64,000 bases of DNA, taken from Stereocaulon alpinum (taxonomy: Eukaryota > Ascomycota > Lecanoromycetes > Lecanorales > Stereocaulaceae). Shown piece after piece: positions 30,484 through 42,700 of this stretch (its first letter is position 1; each line of letters starts with the position of its first letter). The notes beneath the pieces are model-generated. The model had not been told where the DNA came from and ran no database searches. It saw only the letters and a list, made by a program, of their open reading frames with translations. The stretch lies in the NCBI GenBank assembly GCA_018257865.1, contig JAEUBA010000015.1, positions 124,001-188,000 of the forward strand, in the 5' to 3' direction. The translations under genes were made by a program, and so were the position numbers.

Positions 30484-33400
30484 GGCGAGAGGTGGACCAA
30501 GGGAGTGTGCAGGCACTGATACTAGACGTCTGCGCGTTTTGTCGTTTGGTCAGAGCAGAAGACACAGCCTAGTCTTGAGCTGCGCGGAGTCCAACACTTT
30601 GTCACCACTGGCTTGGCAGTATGTAGGTTTGGTGGAGGAAGGAGTGGGAGCGCCAGCCTCGTATAGAGAGTAAAATAAGTCAGTGCACGGACGGCGCTGG
30701 AAATAGGTCGTGGTGGGGCAATGCGTGGCTCCCTGATGTTTTGTAGATGATAGAGGCCCGCTATGGCGATCGCAACCTCCAAAGCTATGTCACTTCCCAG
30801 GCTTGACTGTGGCTGCAGGTATTGACCAGTCGTCAGCAGGTTATGGGGTTCTGGTACGATGTCTCGGAGGATGGCTGTTCAGGCAGTTGAATCGCAGTCT
30901 TGGAGGCTGATCTTCAGTGTGTCGTCCGGAACGCCGATGCACAGGCTGCAGGAGACCGTATTTGGCGAAGTTGTTTGTGTGAGTATCCCTCGCAGTACTC
31001 AGGCTTCGCCTGTGCCTATCTTGCGGTATTCACTGTGCTGATTGAACCCGTGGTTCGGCAACGGGTAACGCTTATCTAGGTCGATGAACGTGGTGAGTCG
31101 CTTTAGTTGGGTTGGATATTGGTATATGACGTGATGTTTCTTGCCCACCGAGGATTGCGATGATGTTCGACGTCAGCCACTTTGGGCTTGCAAGGACTTG
31201 GGCGTATTGGGTTCTGCAGGACCGCGTGGAGGTCAAGCTGATAACGGTGGGCGGCCGAGTGTTTATCTAACAAGGAGTGGGGAGTCTGTTGGACCGCTTG
31301 GCTCTTTTAGTCCACTTTCCGTTTCTGCTCGGTTTCAAATGCTATAATCCTGCTCCTTATAGTTCACGAAGTGTCATATAAGCCAAGATTGCGGGGGATG
31401 GTAGGGCTTCGTCGAAAATTGGGCAACCAAGATTGCTCGAAGCCCGAGCGCGATCTAGATGTGGGACCCTGCGTATTGGACGTTGTTGTGCGGTACGTCA
31501 CATTGGTGGTGAAGATAGAGACTTGGTGAAAGCACCAGTCAACACGTGAACGGGACGACTGTGAAGTCGAGATTGTGACTGTGACTGTGAAGAAGCTAAG
31601 CTAGGTTAGCGGCAAGTGGCCAAGAGCGATGTTATGGCGGGGCAGGCACCAGGTTGAAGGCTCGAGGGATGAGCTATGATGGAGCTATCGAAGCCCCTTA
31701 AAGGACGGTGGGCACTCAACGATGGATTAGCGAACAAAATAGCATTAATGTTGGCGGTGAGATCGAATCAGCTGTGATATGGGCAGTCTGCGAGCTTAAT
31801 TGGTTAGCGAGCGGAAAGGCCATCTGGGGCGGGGCTTTGGCGGAGATTGGCAGCCTTCAAGGATGTTTGTGCGTCGGCCCCAGCCTGACCCTACCTTGGT
31901 AACCATTATTCTCCGACGGTACTCGCCCTCACATAAAGAGCAGACATAGACTCAGCAGCAGTATTATCATTAGCAAGGCAGTAATTATGTCTCGCACAAT
32001 GCATCGCACATGGTCACATTAATCCCGTTAGTGATCTGCACACTGCAATGCACGATGCAGGAGAGGGAGCAGCCAGGCGACAACTAGGGGCGACCGAAAA
32101 TGATCAAGCTTCGATTTGCAGGGATCCAGAGATCCACTAGCGGAATGGAAGGGTCTGTGGAAGGCCTTCAGAAGGATCGAAGACGCTTTAGAAGGATTGG
32201 AGTCCTTCTAAAGCGCTTCCACACTAAGTCTATTGCCGCTGCAATTACACGGGCTGCACTGTCGATCATCTTGCTCTCCATGCACAAGTTACGTCGTCAA
32301 ATCAGATAATGTTACGAAGTGATCCATCCTTCAGACATCCTTGCACAGCATGGCAGGCTTGGTAGCTCGTGCTTACACTGCGTTAGGCGGCTCCTTTCCA
32401 CCGCTATCAGATCGGGGTCAATATATCGCATACGACTCTATGCCACAATGCCACTGCTGGCATATTCAGCTGACCAGCTCACACCTCCGAAAAAGCAAAT
32501 CCAACCATAACGCTCAATGGAGGGGCATATGAGGAGAGCCAATCATACTGACACCGGGTCTCTTCGGCCGTCTTGATATCCCGTGGAGCACATGCAATTC
32601 TTCTTTGGGTGGTCGCGACCAACCCGTGTCTGGAAATGAAATACTACCTTGACAAGTGCATAAAGTAAGGTACGCCAATAACGCGACGCAAATGAATTCA
32701 AGTAATGAATTTGGAGGAACGGGGGTGAGTGATGGCGATAGTTTGTCCCATTTCACGTTCGGTAAAGGTAACCTTTTTTACGCGATTGATGACTTGGCAC
32801 GTCTGGTGGTCTAACGCCTAAGATTACCTTAGGATCGCCTGAGGGGTCGAAATGTCACGCATTCCCAGTGGGTCGGCGAAGTTTCCCGGGCAAGGTCACG
32901 CTAAGGGTGTGCCCCAAAATTCTCCGCACGGTCGCTAGAAGGGTTCCAAGTTTGCGAGGAGAAGCTAGAGCTGCTTAAGGAAATGCTCTAGAAGGCCTCT
33001 AGAAGCCCCCCCTGAAGTGGGTGCTGCTATGTCCATCGCTATTGGCTCTCCAATACCCTAGCGCCACTCCAAATCACATGTCAAATAGTTATGCGCGGGC
33101 CGCTGCAATGATATTGGGTTGTATGCATTGATTTACCGCCTTTGGGCTCGAGCATAATCTTGTCTTTTAGACTCTTACGCAACTTCTAACAGCCTATCAG
33201 CCTTCGTCCCCCCTTTCTTGGAAGACTTTAGCATTACGAGCTGGCGATGGCTCAACGGAATTGCTGAAAACCCGGTTAAGAGAGCGTCCCAGCGTTAAAC
33301 GCTTCAATGGCGTATCGGCGATGAAGCCTCATGACACCATTCGGAGTAATATCAAAGCTTTGTGGGGATGGAATCAACAAAAGCCTCAGCCGTTGAGCAG

Positions 33401-34974
33401 TGACCATACGCCCTCAATGCGGCAAGGGGTCATGCACCCGATATCGACGCCTTCGCTACCGCGTACCAGTATGGCGACATGGCGATTGCTAGCTGTCTGA
33501 TTCAGAAACGTTTTGGCGCTCACCAATCGACCTGGTCCGTCTCCACTAGGCTTTGCCTTGACGACTAGTACCATGACAGGCGGCTCGCTTATTGCTTCCA
33601 GCTCACCAGAGTCGGCCTGGTGAGGCGCCCAAGAGAGAATCCTCGAGTAGAATCTTTCGGAGTCCGGGTCGCTTCTACGAGATGAGAAGCACAGCTCGTG
33701 ACACGCTACCATGCGTACACATTCGGGACCCCCAATCTCTAGTCCGTCATGCTTGGACGCGCAGTTCGTACTATGACAGGGCATCCACCATGTCCGAAAA
33801 TGCAGCTGCCTTGATAGCGTTGAAGTCCTGGTCGACTAATGTCAACGAAGAGCCGGTGCCTCAGAAACCGGTCTTATCCCCGTCAAGCCCTCCGCAACAT
33901 CTCATCCACATCCTATCAAATTTCGTCCTTCGTCTTTTTGCAAAAGGTTACTCTCTACGGAACGCCTTCCAGGTTTCAATTCTGAGACGTCAAGCCAGTG
34001 TCTGACATTTGGTTGAATGACAAAGCCATGATGCCTGGTTCCCTGTCACTCTTGACACTCCCGACACTTCCCTTATGTTCCGTGTTGACAGTGACACAAG
34101 TCCTACAAGTCTTCCCACATTGACACTCGTGCTTATCCCGTGAAGACTCTCCTTATCCATGTCACGTCCTCCTTCTCCAGTAGTATCTGCAAGCTTTCAT
34201 TCCTATGCTTGCTTTACTGGAAAAATGTCGATGCAAGCCTCACGAACTAGTATCTGCAGGGACAAGGGCCAGAAACATCAATGCCTTCGCCCTTTACTGC
34301 CTCATACAATTGATATGACGTGGCCGACCATGTGCTTTAGTCCAACTGAGCTCCTCTTAAGCCTCAGACAGGAATTCGTCTGCATGACCGAGTAGCAGGA
34401 AATGCACTGACTACATATCTTTGAAAACTCTAGGCATGTACGTCGGCCAAACTTGGGTACTTGGAGGTCAACAAGAGTAAATCAAGAGGATTTGCGCCTA
34501 CGCAGATACAACACACCCCCATGCACCCATCCAATGCGAAAGAGTAACAGGGGCTTTTTAAAGCATGCGTCAGTTACTGAGTATTCCTATGGAGCTGTTG
34601 CGTCTAAGGCTTGCATTGTCCATAGGCGTGAATCCCTGAGACCAGCTCCACATGGTCAACTAACATTCGCCGTAGCCACACGAATGCCTAGCTGGATGGA
34701 ATCTAGCTTCTAGCTAGTTTAACGTCACATGATGCAACGCCGAGATGTTGATCGAGTCCAACACCTGGAATGCATCTTAAAGCCTGTGTGACGCTCCAGG
34801 ATTCTGAAGCTGAACTTGGACACAATTTTCTTTCTCTAGGATTACAACACGTTTCGTACAGTTGTGTATCCACATTGCTCGTTGGCTGTCTGGTGAAGCA
34901 GATCTCATACTTGATACTGGCTCAGTGCTCAAACAATACTACCTAATCGGTTTTACAGCACGGCTTCCAGAGCC
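30484..34974. other. 4.5-kb gene-poor region
   Basis: No supported gene in about 4.5 kb between the zinc-finger gene (minus) and the F-box-like gene (plus). It may hold long 5' regulatory sequence of the transcription factor. A minus-strand frame at 33386-33784 (132 codons, with SERFYSRILSW) faintly resembles a glyoxalase-type segment but is not convincing. A strong hairpin lies at 32184-32215, and similar TAGAAGG-type words recur near 32936-33006. Confidence 0.4.
32184..32215. repeat. Perfect 13-bp inverted repeat with 6-nt loop
   Basis: Arms CGCTTTAGAAGGA and TCCTTCTAAAGCG are perfectly complementary and separated by TTGGAG. It lies in the gene-poor region, with no T-run or coding frame attached. 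It could be a mobile-element remnant or a cruciform-forming site. Confidence 0.75.
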
Positions 34975-36455
34975 ATGGCAGTCATTGAATGCATTGCCAC
35001 ATACTGTGCAATCTGCGGGGTACCCATATGTAACGACAATGTGGGACCCTCCGTCCACCCTTTTCTACGCAGCTAACCGTTTGAAATAGCTCGGTGCCGT
35101 CTGGGAGGAGCGTCCCACTTGGTTCGAGAATCACATCGTCATGATGATCGATGTATTCAAGTCAAAGTTTCGTAACAACCAGATCAATAGGTAGTTATCC
35201 TCATCTATACTAGCTGGACGGCAAATCAATCATGCTATAAGTTGCAGAATCGCTGACAGACCTCTATCTTTCCAGTACCAGTAACATCGAACACGAAGAT
35301 CTTGAATTCATGCGCGCAGAGAATAGTGATTTCGATGGCTATTATCTTGGCTACGAAGAAGACCTGTGCGTTGATCATTGCTTCACGGTACACAGCGCAT
35401 GCCAGGCCATTGCGCAAGAAGTGTTCAATTATGTTGAACACAGAGATATTTGGGGCTACCAGAAGAACGTCATCCGCTCCTATGCGGACCTCTATCTCTG
35501 CCTCGAGACGCAATACGAGATCGACGAGTCAGTGCTTCAATCCGATCTTCACGTACTGAATTGGCCAAACAAGTCGTATGGAGCGGCACACTTTCAAGTT
35601 GACAAAGGCTGGAACCACGTCCAAGCCTCGAAGGTACTTTCCATATCTCGTTTGAATAATAGTCCACTTCCAGCGTGTGGGGAGGCTAACACCCAATCCG
35701 CAGTCCTTCGAATCCGACCCTCTAGAAGTCCATGATGTTACGGATGCTGTCCTCGAATACCTCAAGCCTCTTCTGCCGTTTACCGACACCACTGACCTCG
35801 CAAGCGCGAGCTTAAGAAACGGCTTCGCCAATCTCCCTCCCGAACTACAAATGATAATCCTAGGACACCTTGAGTCCAATGCTTTCGAGAAACCTTCCCT
35901 GCTGTGTATCCGAATTAGTACGCCCCATTTCTGGCGAAAGCTACTCGTTAGGGCCACACCGTAAGTACACACCGTAATGATCCTGTTTGCCAGTCGACCA
36001 CAGTGTCTGAGTCACATAAGACACTTTTGACACGAGCAATCCCAGTTGATTGCCATGTCCTGCTCTAACGGCTTGTCTCTTCGCCCTTTGAGGTGACCAT
36101 TACCGTTACCACCTTCTTCAACCCGCCTCACCACTCCCCTCCACTGCCAGTTCACTCCTCTCTTCTCAGATGATGCTGACTTAGATTTTCTAGATGGCTA
36201 TGGGATCTCGAGCTCGAAATCTTAGACATCTACGTCGAGATCTCGGACAGCTATAATGAACACTGGGATTGGGAATTGTTGGTGAGACAGGTGATGCAGA
36301 CCAACGCCTTTGAGGCTGATGGCTGCATGAGTGGCGTGCCGCTAGGACTAAGGAATAGGAGGAGGATTTGGCGCATTCTTTGGGAGATGGAGACGCCGAT
36401 CAGGATGCTGGATGAAGAGGAGGGTAAAGAGGATGAAGGAAACGAAGAACACTAG
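34975..36455 (+). CDS. F-box-like hypothetical protein, five exons
   Basis: Proposed CDS is join(34975..35040,35090..35190,35276..35633,35704..35960,36194..36455), 1044 nt, 347 residues. Exon 1 starts in a good context (CCATGG) and has a Cys-rich start (YCAICGVPIC), a zinc-binding-like knuckle. Exons 2-3 give WEERPTWFENHIVMMIDVF and DLCVDHCFTVHSACQAIAQE. Exon 4 has a typical F-box opening (NLPPELQMIILGHL) and later HFWRKLLVRATP. Exon 5 continues as WLWDLELEILDIYVEIS and ends in an acidic tail. F-box proteins usually recruit substrates to SCF ubiquitin ligases; that role is inferred. All junctions keep frame, but the exon 1 donor (GTGGGA, or alternatively GTACCC 21 nt earlier) and the 233-nt last intron are the weakest points. 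Confidence 0.7.
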
Positions 36456-37539
36456 GCAAACAGTGAGGTTTAAGAGTGACGTGGATGAGATTGGGGTGTT
36501 GAGTTGCAAAGCTGTGGGCAATTCATGCTGCTGATATCTCCCATTCGGCATGCAACCCTGAGCGATGTTCGCTACTACCTAAGCTAAGCGTCCTGCCTGA
36601 TTAAAGCATCTTACTCAGAAGCCTATGGGGACTATCTTTTCCAGTCGAATCATCAGAACGACGGCAGAGTCGTGGCTAACGTAACCATATGACCAAGACC
36701 TTGCCACCTCCAATCGTTACACTCTTACTTAGATCCACTACCTTCTGTCATAAACACCAGTCCCAATATGACTACTCCGCAGAAACAGGTCAACGAATAG
36801 CCAGCGCGAAAATGAAGATGCTTAGCACAGCCTGTTGACGCTGCTAGAGACACCCATACCAAGGCATCATCGTGCCAGCACAAAACATTAGCGCTCTTAG
36901 TCTACAATCTACCGCGTCACATCTAAGGTATACTCGACCCAACCTCGAGAACCACTTGAAACAACCATAACACCGACCACTTACTCCAACATACTATAAT
37001 CGATTCGCTTACCCAGATCTTTCAAACATAGCCCGACCTGAATGAGTTGAATAGAGTATCACTGTACAATCGAGAGCGTGGCTAAGCCCGCCCCTAGAGC
37101 TCACCGCCAGAGCAAAGCCCCCAAGGTGGATCTTGGCGCTAGTTCTAGGGAGTCTTTTTGGGTTAGCTCTAGGGTTGGGCGTTAATCTCTACTTAACATT
37201 CTTTACTTCGTAATACTCTATTTGACTTTGATGATTTAAGATTTTTTGGAGAAGTGCCAGATGAGCTCTATCACAGTAGTGTGATGGCTAGAGGCATTGG
37301 TGGTAGGATTGTCTATGTTCAGGGAAACGACGTTATGCCAAGATTGCTGATGTGAATCCAACATACCGTATGGTAGCAGAATCAAGGCTCAACGTAGCCA
37401 TGAAACCGACGTCTCACTACCCGCGCACTCATCATCGCCTTGCTCGAGTTCCTTGCGCTTACTATACCTATTAGCTTCATCCTCCTCCGCAGAACATCGC
37501 GCATGTTTGAGGCCTCTTGAAGACGAACTTCAGCACACC
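36456..37539. other. Intergenic with inverted-repeat element
   Basis: About 1.1 kb without a gene. It contains a small inverted-repeat element at 37083-37184, described separately. No other feature was recognised. Confidence 0.4.
37083..37184. mobile_element. MITE-like inverted-repeat element, about 100 bp
   Basis: The left end TAAGCCCGCCCCTAGAGCTC and the right end (37161-37184), when reverse-complemented, match over about 23 nt with a few mismatches and one gap (shared core CCCTAGAGCT). The enclosed 55 bp holds a second imperfect inverted pair (CGCCA ... TGGCG). Such nested terminal inverted repeats without a coding frame suggest a miniature transposable element. No clear target-site duplication was identified. 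Confidence 0.45.
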
Positions 37540-37596
37540 ATGTTGGCACCACAAAACACGCCACTTCAACATCATAGCATCCTCACCCCAACACTC

Positions 37597-37639
<43 letters not shown>

Positions 37640-38393
37640 CTCATCCATCCTCCCTAAAACAAACTCTATAAATATAATTGAAGACCTCAAAACAAATCAA
37701 TACGTCTGCTCGCGCACTGATGAAGCAATAACGTGGACCATTCTGGATCTCGTCCTCGTTGATCGCCTGAACCAGCTCGAAGACATGGATATATCCTGCC
37801 GACTACTCCTCTCCGCAGAAGTACCAGTGTCAGTGAAATATGTCGATGAGCGCGGCAAGCCTATACTTCTAAAGGGACGTGCAGACTGGGCTCTAGGTTA
37901 TGGGACAGATAAGAGAAACACCGGGTCCTTGCTCATCATCGTGGAGGCAAAGTCAGCGGGAAACGCGTCGGTCGGAATGCCTCAGATGTTAGTATATATG
38001 GCCGCCATACAAGATGCAAGACAAGATCGGACAAACAAAACAGGATTCGGCATGCTGTCAGATGGCAGAACTTATACGTTTGCCTGTCTTAACAACAACA
38101 AGAGGTTTCTCATCTCCCGCATTCTCCAATGGATGTTCGATCGACAAACAATTTTACGGCACATCGATCGCATCCTTGTTGACGCCATACAATCTTCCCC
38201 TCATAACACCCCTGTAAACCTCAAACATTCGAACATATGCGGATATACGCGGTATCCCCAAGGATCCTGGAAGTTTGGCGAAGATTCGGATGATGAGGGA
38301 GAGGAGGGCGACGAGAACGATGAAGAAGGAGATCTGGTCGATGTCATCGAAAGGAACGGTCACATCTTTCTCAGGAGCATAAGCAGTGCTTGA
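37540..38393 (+). pseudogene. Frame-broken PD-(D/E)XK nuclease-like fungal protein
   Basis: A clean open frame from ATG 37785 to TGA 38393 (202 residues) carries the C-terminal domain. RADWALGY supplies an Asp, and LLIIVEAKSAGN supplies the E-x-K of a PD-(D/E)XK-like fold, followed by MPQMLVYMAA, FGMLSDGRTYTFACL and an acidic tail. The coding-looking frame continues upstream of this ATG without stops (DLKTNQYVCSR, ITWTILDLVLVDRL) into a poly-Gln tract encoded by CAA repeats, but no ATG exists there and TAG occurs at 37575. A plausible N-terminus (MLAPQNTPLQHHSILTPT, from ATG 37540) lies in the adjacent frame. This pattern fits one ancestral gene broken by a frameshift just before the microsatellite. 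Alternatively the short frame from 37785 is still expressed. Role unknown. Confidence 0.6.
37596..37638 (+). repeat. CAA microsatellite, about 14 units
   Basis: An uninterrupted CAA tract of 43 nt. In the frame of the downstream nuclease-like domain it encodes poly-Gln; in the frame of the upstream ATG it encodes poly-Asn. Confidence 0.95.
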
Positions 38394-39141
38394 GATTTGA
38401 TTTCCTTAAGAAATACTGCTACCCGTCAAAATAGGTAGTAACAAAAACGGACTTTAATGGGGTAAGACTCTTGCTGGTACTATTGCACCTTATTACCTGG
38501 TTTGCGCAGTTGCACTCTCGAAAAACGTTCCAGCGTTATACATGGCTTTAGATCGAGCTCGCGAGCTTCGCGAGACGAGATACCAAAATAAAATCAATTC
38601 TCCGCACGATAGAAGAGCGAAAATATCTATATAGACTACAACGTGCTAGAGCCTTTTTTTTTGGCTTGAGCTGTATATAAGAGTAATACACAGCGACGTG
38701 GCTATATCCGATGAAACAGATGATGGATCTAGCGTGGGCGTTAACGGTGCCAAAAGTCGTTCCCTGGTGTTTTATAGCACTTTGGCAAACAAGATACCTG
38801 TATCAACTTTGAAACAAGAGCATTGGTGCGGATTAACCCAGCCTCATCCTTCGGCGCCACCAGTGCCTGCCTAGACTAATGTGCTTCCAGATCCAGCGCA
38901 GCGTAGTCAAGTCTTGAAGTAAGGTTTGTGAATAGGTAAGAGACCTTCATTCCGCTTGTTTCCAAGCCCCGAGAAGTAGCACCACACCGTCGTATCACGA
39001 ATTACAGATTTTCATCCAACCACTACCCCAGATCTTGTTCCTCGTCAATCGTTCTGTTTGTTCTTATCCTTCTTGCGGTAGTGGGTCAGCAAGCATCCAG
39101 ATCAATCTCCTATACTTGAAGCTTACCATGACGTAGATGCC
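38394..39141. other. Intergenic, relatively A/T-rich
   Basis: No gene recognised. The stretch 38400-38720 is more A/T-rich than its surroundings and has a GC palindrome (GAGCTCGCGAGCTTCGCGAG near 38552) and a T-run near 38654. It could be transposon-derived, but no element ends were found. Confidence 0.35.
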
Positions 39142-39396
39142 GTGTCCACATCCGGATCCAGAGGCGGCTTCACCTCCAACACCTCCCTAATTGTAACCGT
39201 TATCCTCATCGCTATCGTTGTGTTGGTTATAAAGGTGACACTCGTCTATTGGTCTTTCGGGCGAAAGTACTTGAGGCAAAGAAAAGAGCAAAAGGAGGAG
39301 CAAGCAGAATTTGAACTGGGTCTGAGAAGAAGGGCGGAGGGAGGAAGGATGGGTTATGAAGGTCATGGGCAACAGGAAGACATCAAGGTGCCGTAG
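39142..39396 (+). CDS. Small single-pass membrane protein, 5' end unresolved
   Basis: The open frame encodes about 84 residues with one strong transmembrane helix (SLIVTVILIAIVVLVIKVTL) followed by a basic, charged tail (GRKYLRQRKEQKEEQ). No in-frame ATG opens it. The frame stays open upstream to about 39083 and would give KHPDQSPILEAYHDVDAVST, so at least one 5' exon is probably missing. The codons and membrane topology look real. Function is unknown. Confidence 0.4.
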   Translation: MSTSGSRGGFTSNTSLIVTVILIAIVVLVIKVTLVYWSFGRKYLRQRKEQKEEQAEFELGLRRRAEGGRMGYEGHGQQEDIKVP

Positions 39397-39760
39397 AATG
39401 GAAGACACAGGCAATATGACATTCGAAAGAGAAGGATCATATCAACCTGATATTCTCGAAAGTGTAGTTGGCGAGTCATGTTCCTCTTTACGGGCCTCTT
39501 TCCACTGGCTCAAAGTATGAGTGTGGAAGCATGCTTGCCTGTGATGAAGTACATGAGCTTCGTCTCATGGTTGAAAAGCTTTGGGCTGCTTGCCATCAAC
39601 CATGCGTGTATTGCACTCACTCATGCCGTCTATCTTGAAATCGGAGGCACCTTGTACCTGACCTTGGCAGTCATCGAGGTTATATAGATCAGAAAAAGGC
39701 CCACGGCGATCTCCAGTGGGACGGGATCTAGGCCGTCATTGATCCGTGAATCGCTCGTGC
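39397..39760. other. 3' intergenic space
   Basis: This lies between the small membrane protein and the end of the NLR-like gene. A hydrophobic plus-strand frame (39478-39687) is probably fortuitous. Confidence 0.35.
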
Positions 39761-42700
39761 TCAAAACTTCATTCCTTGCCTGACAATAGCCACGTCGCCA
39801 TGCCTAGGGCAAAAGAAAGTTCCTTGGGCGTTCAGAGCGGCCATATGGAGAGAATTGAGACTCAACCAGTCCTTGGGCAAGAAGAAATGTCTCTTCACAT
39901 CGTTGAGTCCAGCGTCTATTCTCCACGTACACAGCCAATAGTCGTGGTCCAGGAACACTATCCGATCCTGATAAGTACCTATTAGACGCTTGATTTGAGC
40001 AGCGAGATCTGCTATTGAGTCCGCCGTAAGCGAGCCAGGATTTTGGAGTCGTAGGTCAGAAGTTGATAGGAATTCAAGGCGCAATCCACTAGCTAGGAGG
40101 CCAGCGCTTGTATTCCTGCGCCCCGAGCCGGCAAGGTACACGATGTACTGTTTGTTATGGGTCAAGGCCACCCATTGAACCATGTTGTCAGTATTGGCCC
40201 GCTCTGTCGACGCTTTGTGTGCGGTATGAGGAAGTATGGCGTTGGCTCGTTGGGTGGTTATTGCTTCGTCTAGTGATGCACTCTGTGCTCTTGGACGTAG
40301 TGGATCACTGTGTTTGACAGAACCGAGCCCCTCTATCGCCACGCTGTCTGTTCCCGGAGACCACCCCGAGTCAGCACGTTCTGGAGTTACGACTCGCTCT
40401 ATCGTTAAGCTATCTGCTCTTGGGCGCACTGTAGATCCATCAGTATCAGTCTGCTCCACTGGCGTACTGTTCGTAGCTGTAGACTGGACTGAATCGACAC
40501 GTTCGACTTCTTTCCCAAACCAATCCCCCACTATGTTGGTGGGATCAAGCTCCACCGACATGCCTTCAGGGGTCGGAGACCGCACGGAATCGACATGTTG
40601 GAGCCCTTTCCAGCTGAAAGTATGCACGGTGAAGGGATCAATCCAGATAAGTAGCTCCTTGTCCATGGGATGCTGTACCCATCGTCTACCCTGTCTCGCT
40701 GCCCACTGCCGGCAGCACAACTCCTTCTTTGCCCTCAGGTCCCATATTCTGTCTGTTGATGAGCTAGAAATGAGTAGCAGTTTCTCACTCTCACTCAGCA
40801 GAAATTGTTGAACTGGCTCGCCAACACGGAAGTCGAACACTGCAAAGACGCTCCAACTTGAGTCTTTCAATTCCACCTTTTTGGCCACAATCCGTCCCGA
40901 ATCATCCCCAGAGATTATGTATTTGTTGGAATAAGACCATGTCAATATAATGATCGAGCTGGTAGAAGAGTGATTAGAGACCTTCCGAATCTTTCTGCCA
41001 TCATTAGCGTCGTGTATGGATACGCTGCCATCCTCACGTCCTGCACAGAAGTACTTGTCTGCGAAGCCATAGGCTAGAGCCGTAACTTGACTCTGACTAC
41101 TTTCGTCGTAGACTATGACAGGCTCAGTCACCATAGAGCTACCACCAGTGCTGACATGATCGTCAAGTTCTTGCTCATCAGGTCGTACCAGGGCATCAGG
41201 TTCCCATATATTACAAATTGACCCCCGCGTATCGTAAAAACGCTGTCCATCAGGGCTAAACGCCAGGTTCCTGATTAATTCGCCCTTATTGATAAGTTGA
41301 TATATCAGATTCAAACGAGGAAACGTCCACACAGACATCGTTCCGGCATTGTCGCTGGTGAGTAACAGATTGCCATCCTGACTGATAGCTATCTCATGAG
41401 GCTTGACATGGTCCCATTCGCGCTGTTCTTCATCGGCAAGGTTCCACTCGACGAGGCGTTTGGTATTCTGGCAGAGTATCAGAAGCGAGTTTCCATCGTT
41501 TTGCCACCGCATGAATTGCGGGAAGCACAGGGGATCTGCCTCATCCCTGACCCGACATCGTACAGGTCGCTGGGAGTTTCCATGCATGTCCCATACCAAT
41601 GGAGGCCTACCTCTCCAAGCTACCGCAAGCTTGCTCAGGTCAGGACTGATTGACATGATATGTGGACAGCCTCTACCGTGTATATCTTGGTCGGGTACGT
41701 TGAAAAACCACTTCCTTCGCAAGGTCTCTAAGTCGTAGCACGCTACTGAACAGTTGTCAAGGGCAACTACTAGTTCAGATCGTACGCTGCCAAATGCTAT
41801 TGCCATGGTGAGAGCTTGCGTTGTCTTTGGAAGGTGATATAATTCTTTGCCTGACGAGATGTCCCAAACGCGATAGCTGTCTGTCCCTGCGGTTGCTAGA
41901 ATAGTACGATATCGGTTCAGTCGCAATACTGATACATATTCGTTATGATGCAGCCTTCGTGCCTCTTCACAGGTCTCGGCATGCCACACCACTATCGTTC
42001 CGCTGCTGCCGATCAACGTCAAGAAATAAGCATCAGTCGCAAGGACCTTTGTAGCTGTCTTCTCCTTCTCAACACTAACACTTGCAAGGCAATCGTCCCA
42101 TCCTTGGCATGGCAACCCAGTCACTGAGATCGATCTATCTTGGTGACCGTACACGGACCCGATCATTGAAGCGCGAGGACAGAAAGGGGGAACAAGCCGG
42201 TGTACTGATGAAGGACTCTCTACCAGGTTCTGTCCAAACTTTCCTACTATGCGAATGAAATCGACCGCCCACAGCTGAATTGTACTCGTGTAATCGTCTG
42301 GAGGTTCTTTAAGGCTCAATGGAACCAGGCTACGTCTTCGCGATCTCCTTTTTGCATAGGCTTTCAGGAATCGAGCTTGGCGGGTGATAAATCGGAGATC
42401 TCTTGATAGCGCCACCGCTTCTATCCAAGAAAGGCAGTACTTTGTCAAGAAAATCATAAGGACAGTAGAAAGATGTTGTGAGTCTAATGATGATTTGGAA
42501 ACATGGTAGAACAAGTAGCACGTTGCATAGCCCAGGAACGGGTGTTCTTGCTCCGCCAGTAGAAGTCGGTCTGTCTTGAGAGCAGTCTTGTTTGCCGTGG
42601 TTGTGGAAGTTTCCAGATGTTTGAAGACACGCCTCCAACGATCGTCAGAGAGATACCTTAGACAGACTGAGGCAATGTGCTCGTGAGCGGACTCGTAGTC

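Noticed and set aside
33386..33784. Possible glyoxalase-like fragment on the minus strand
   Set aside because: Only a short word (SERFYSRILSW) resembles the family; no metal ligands, second half or splice partner could be found.
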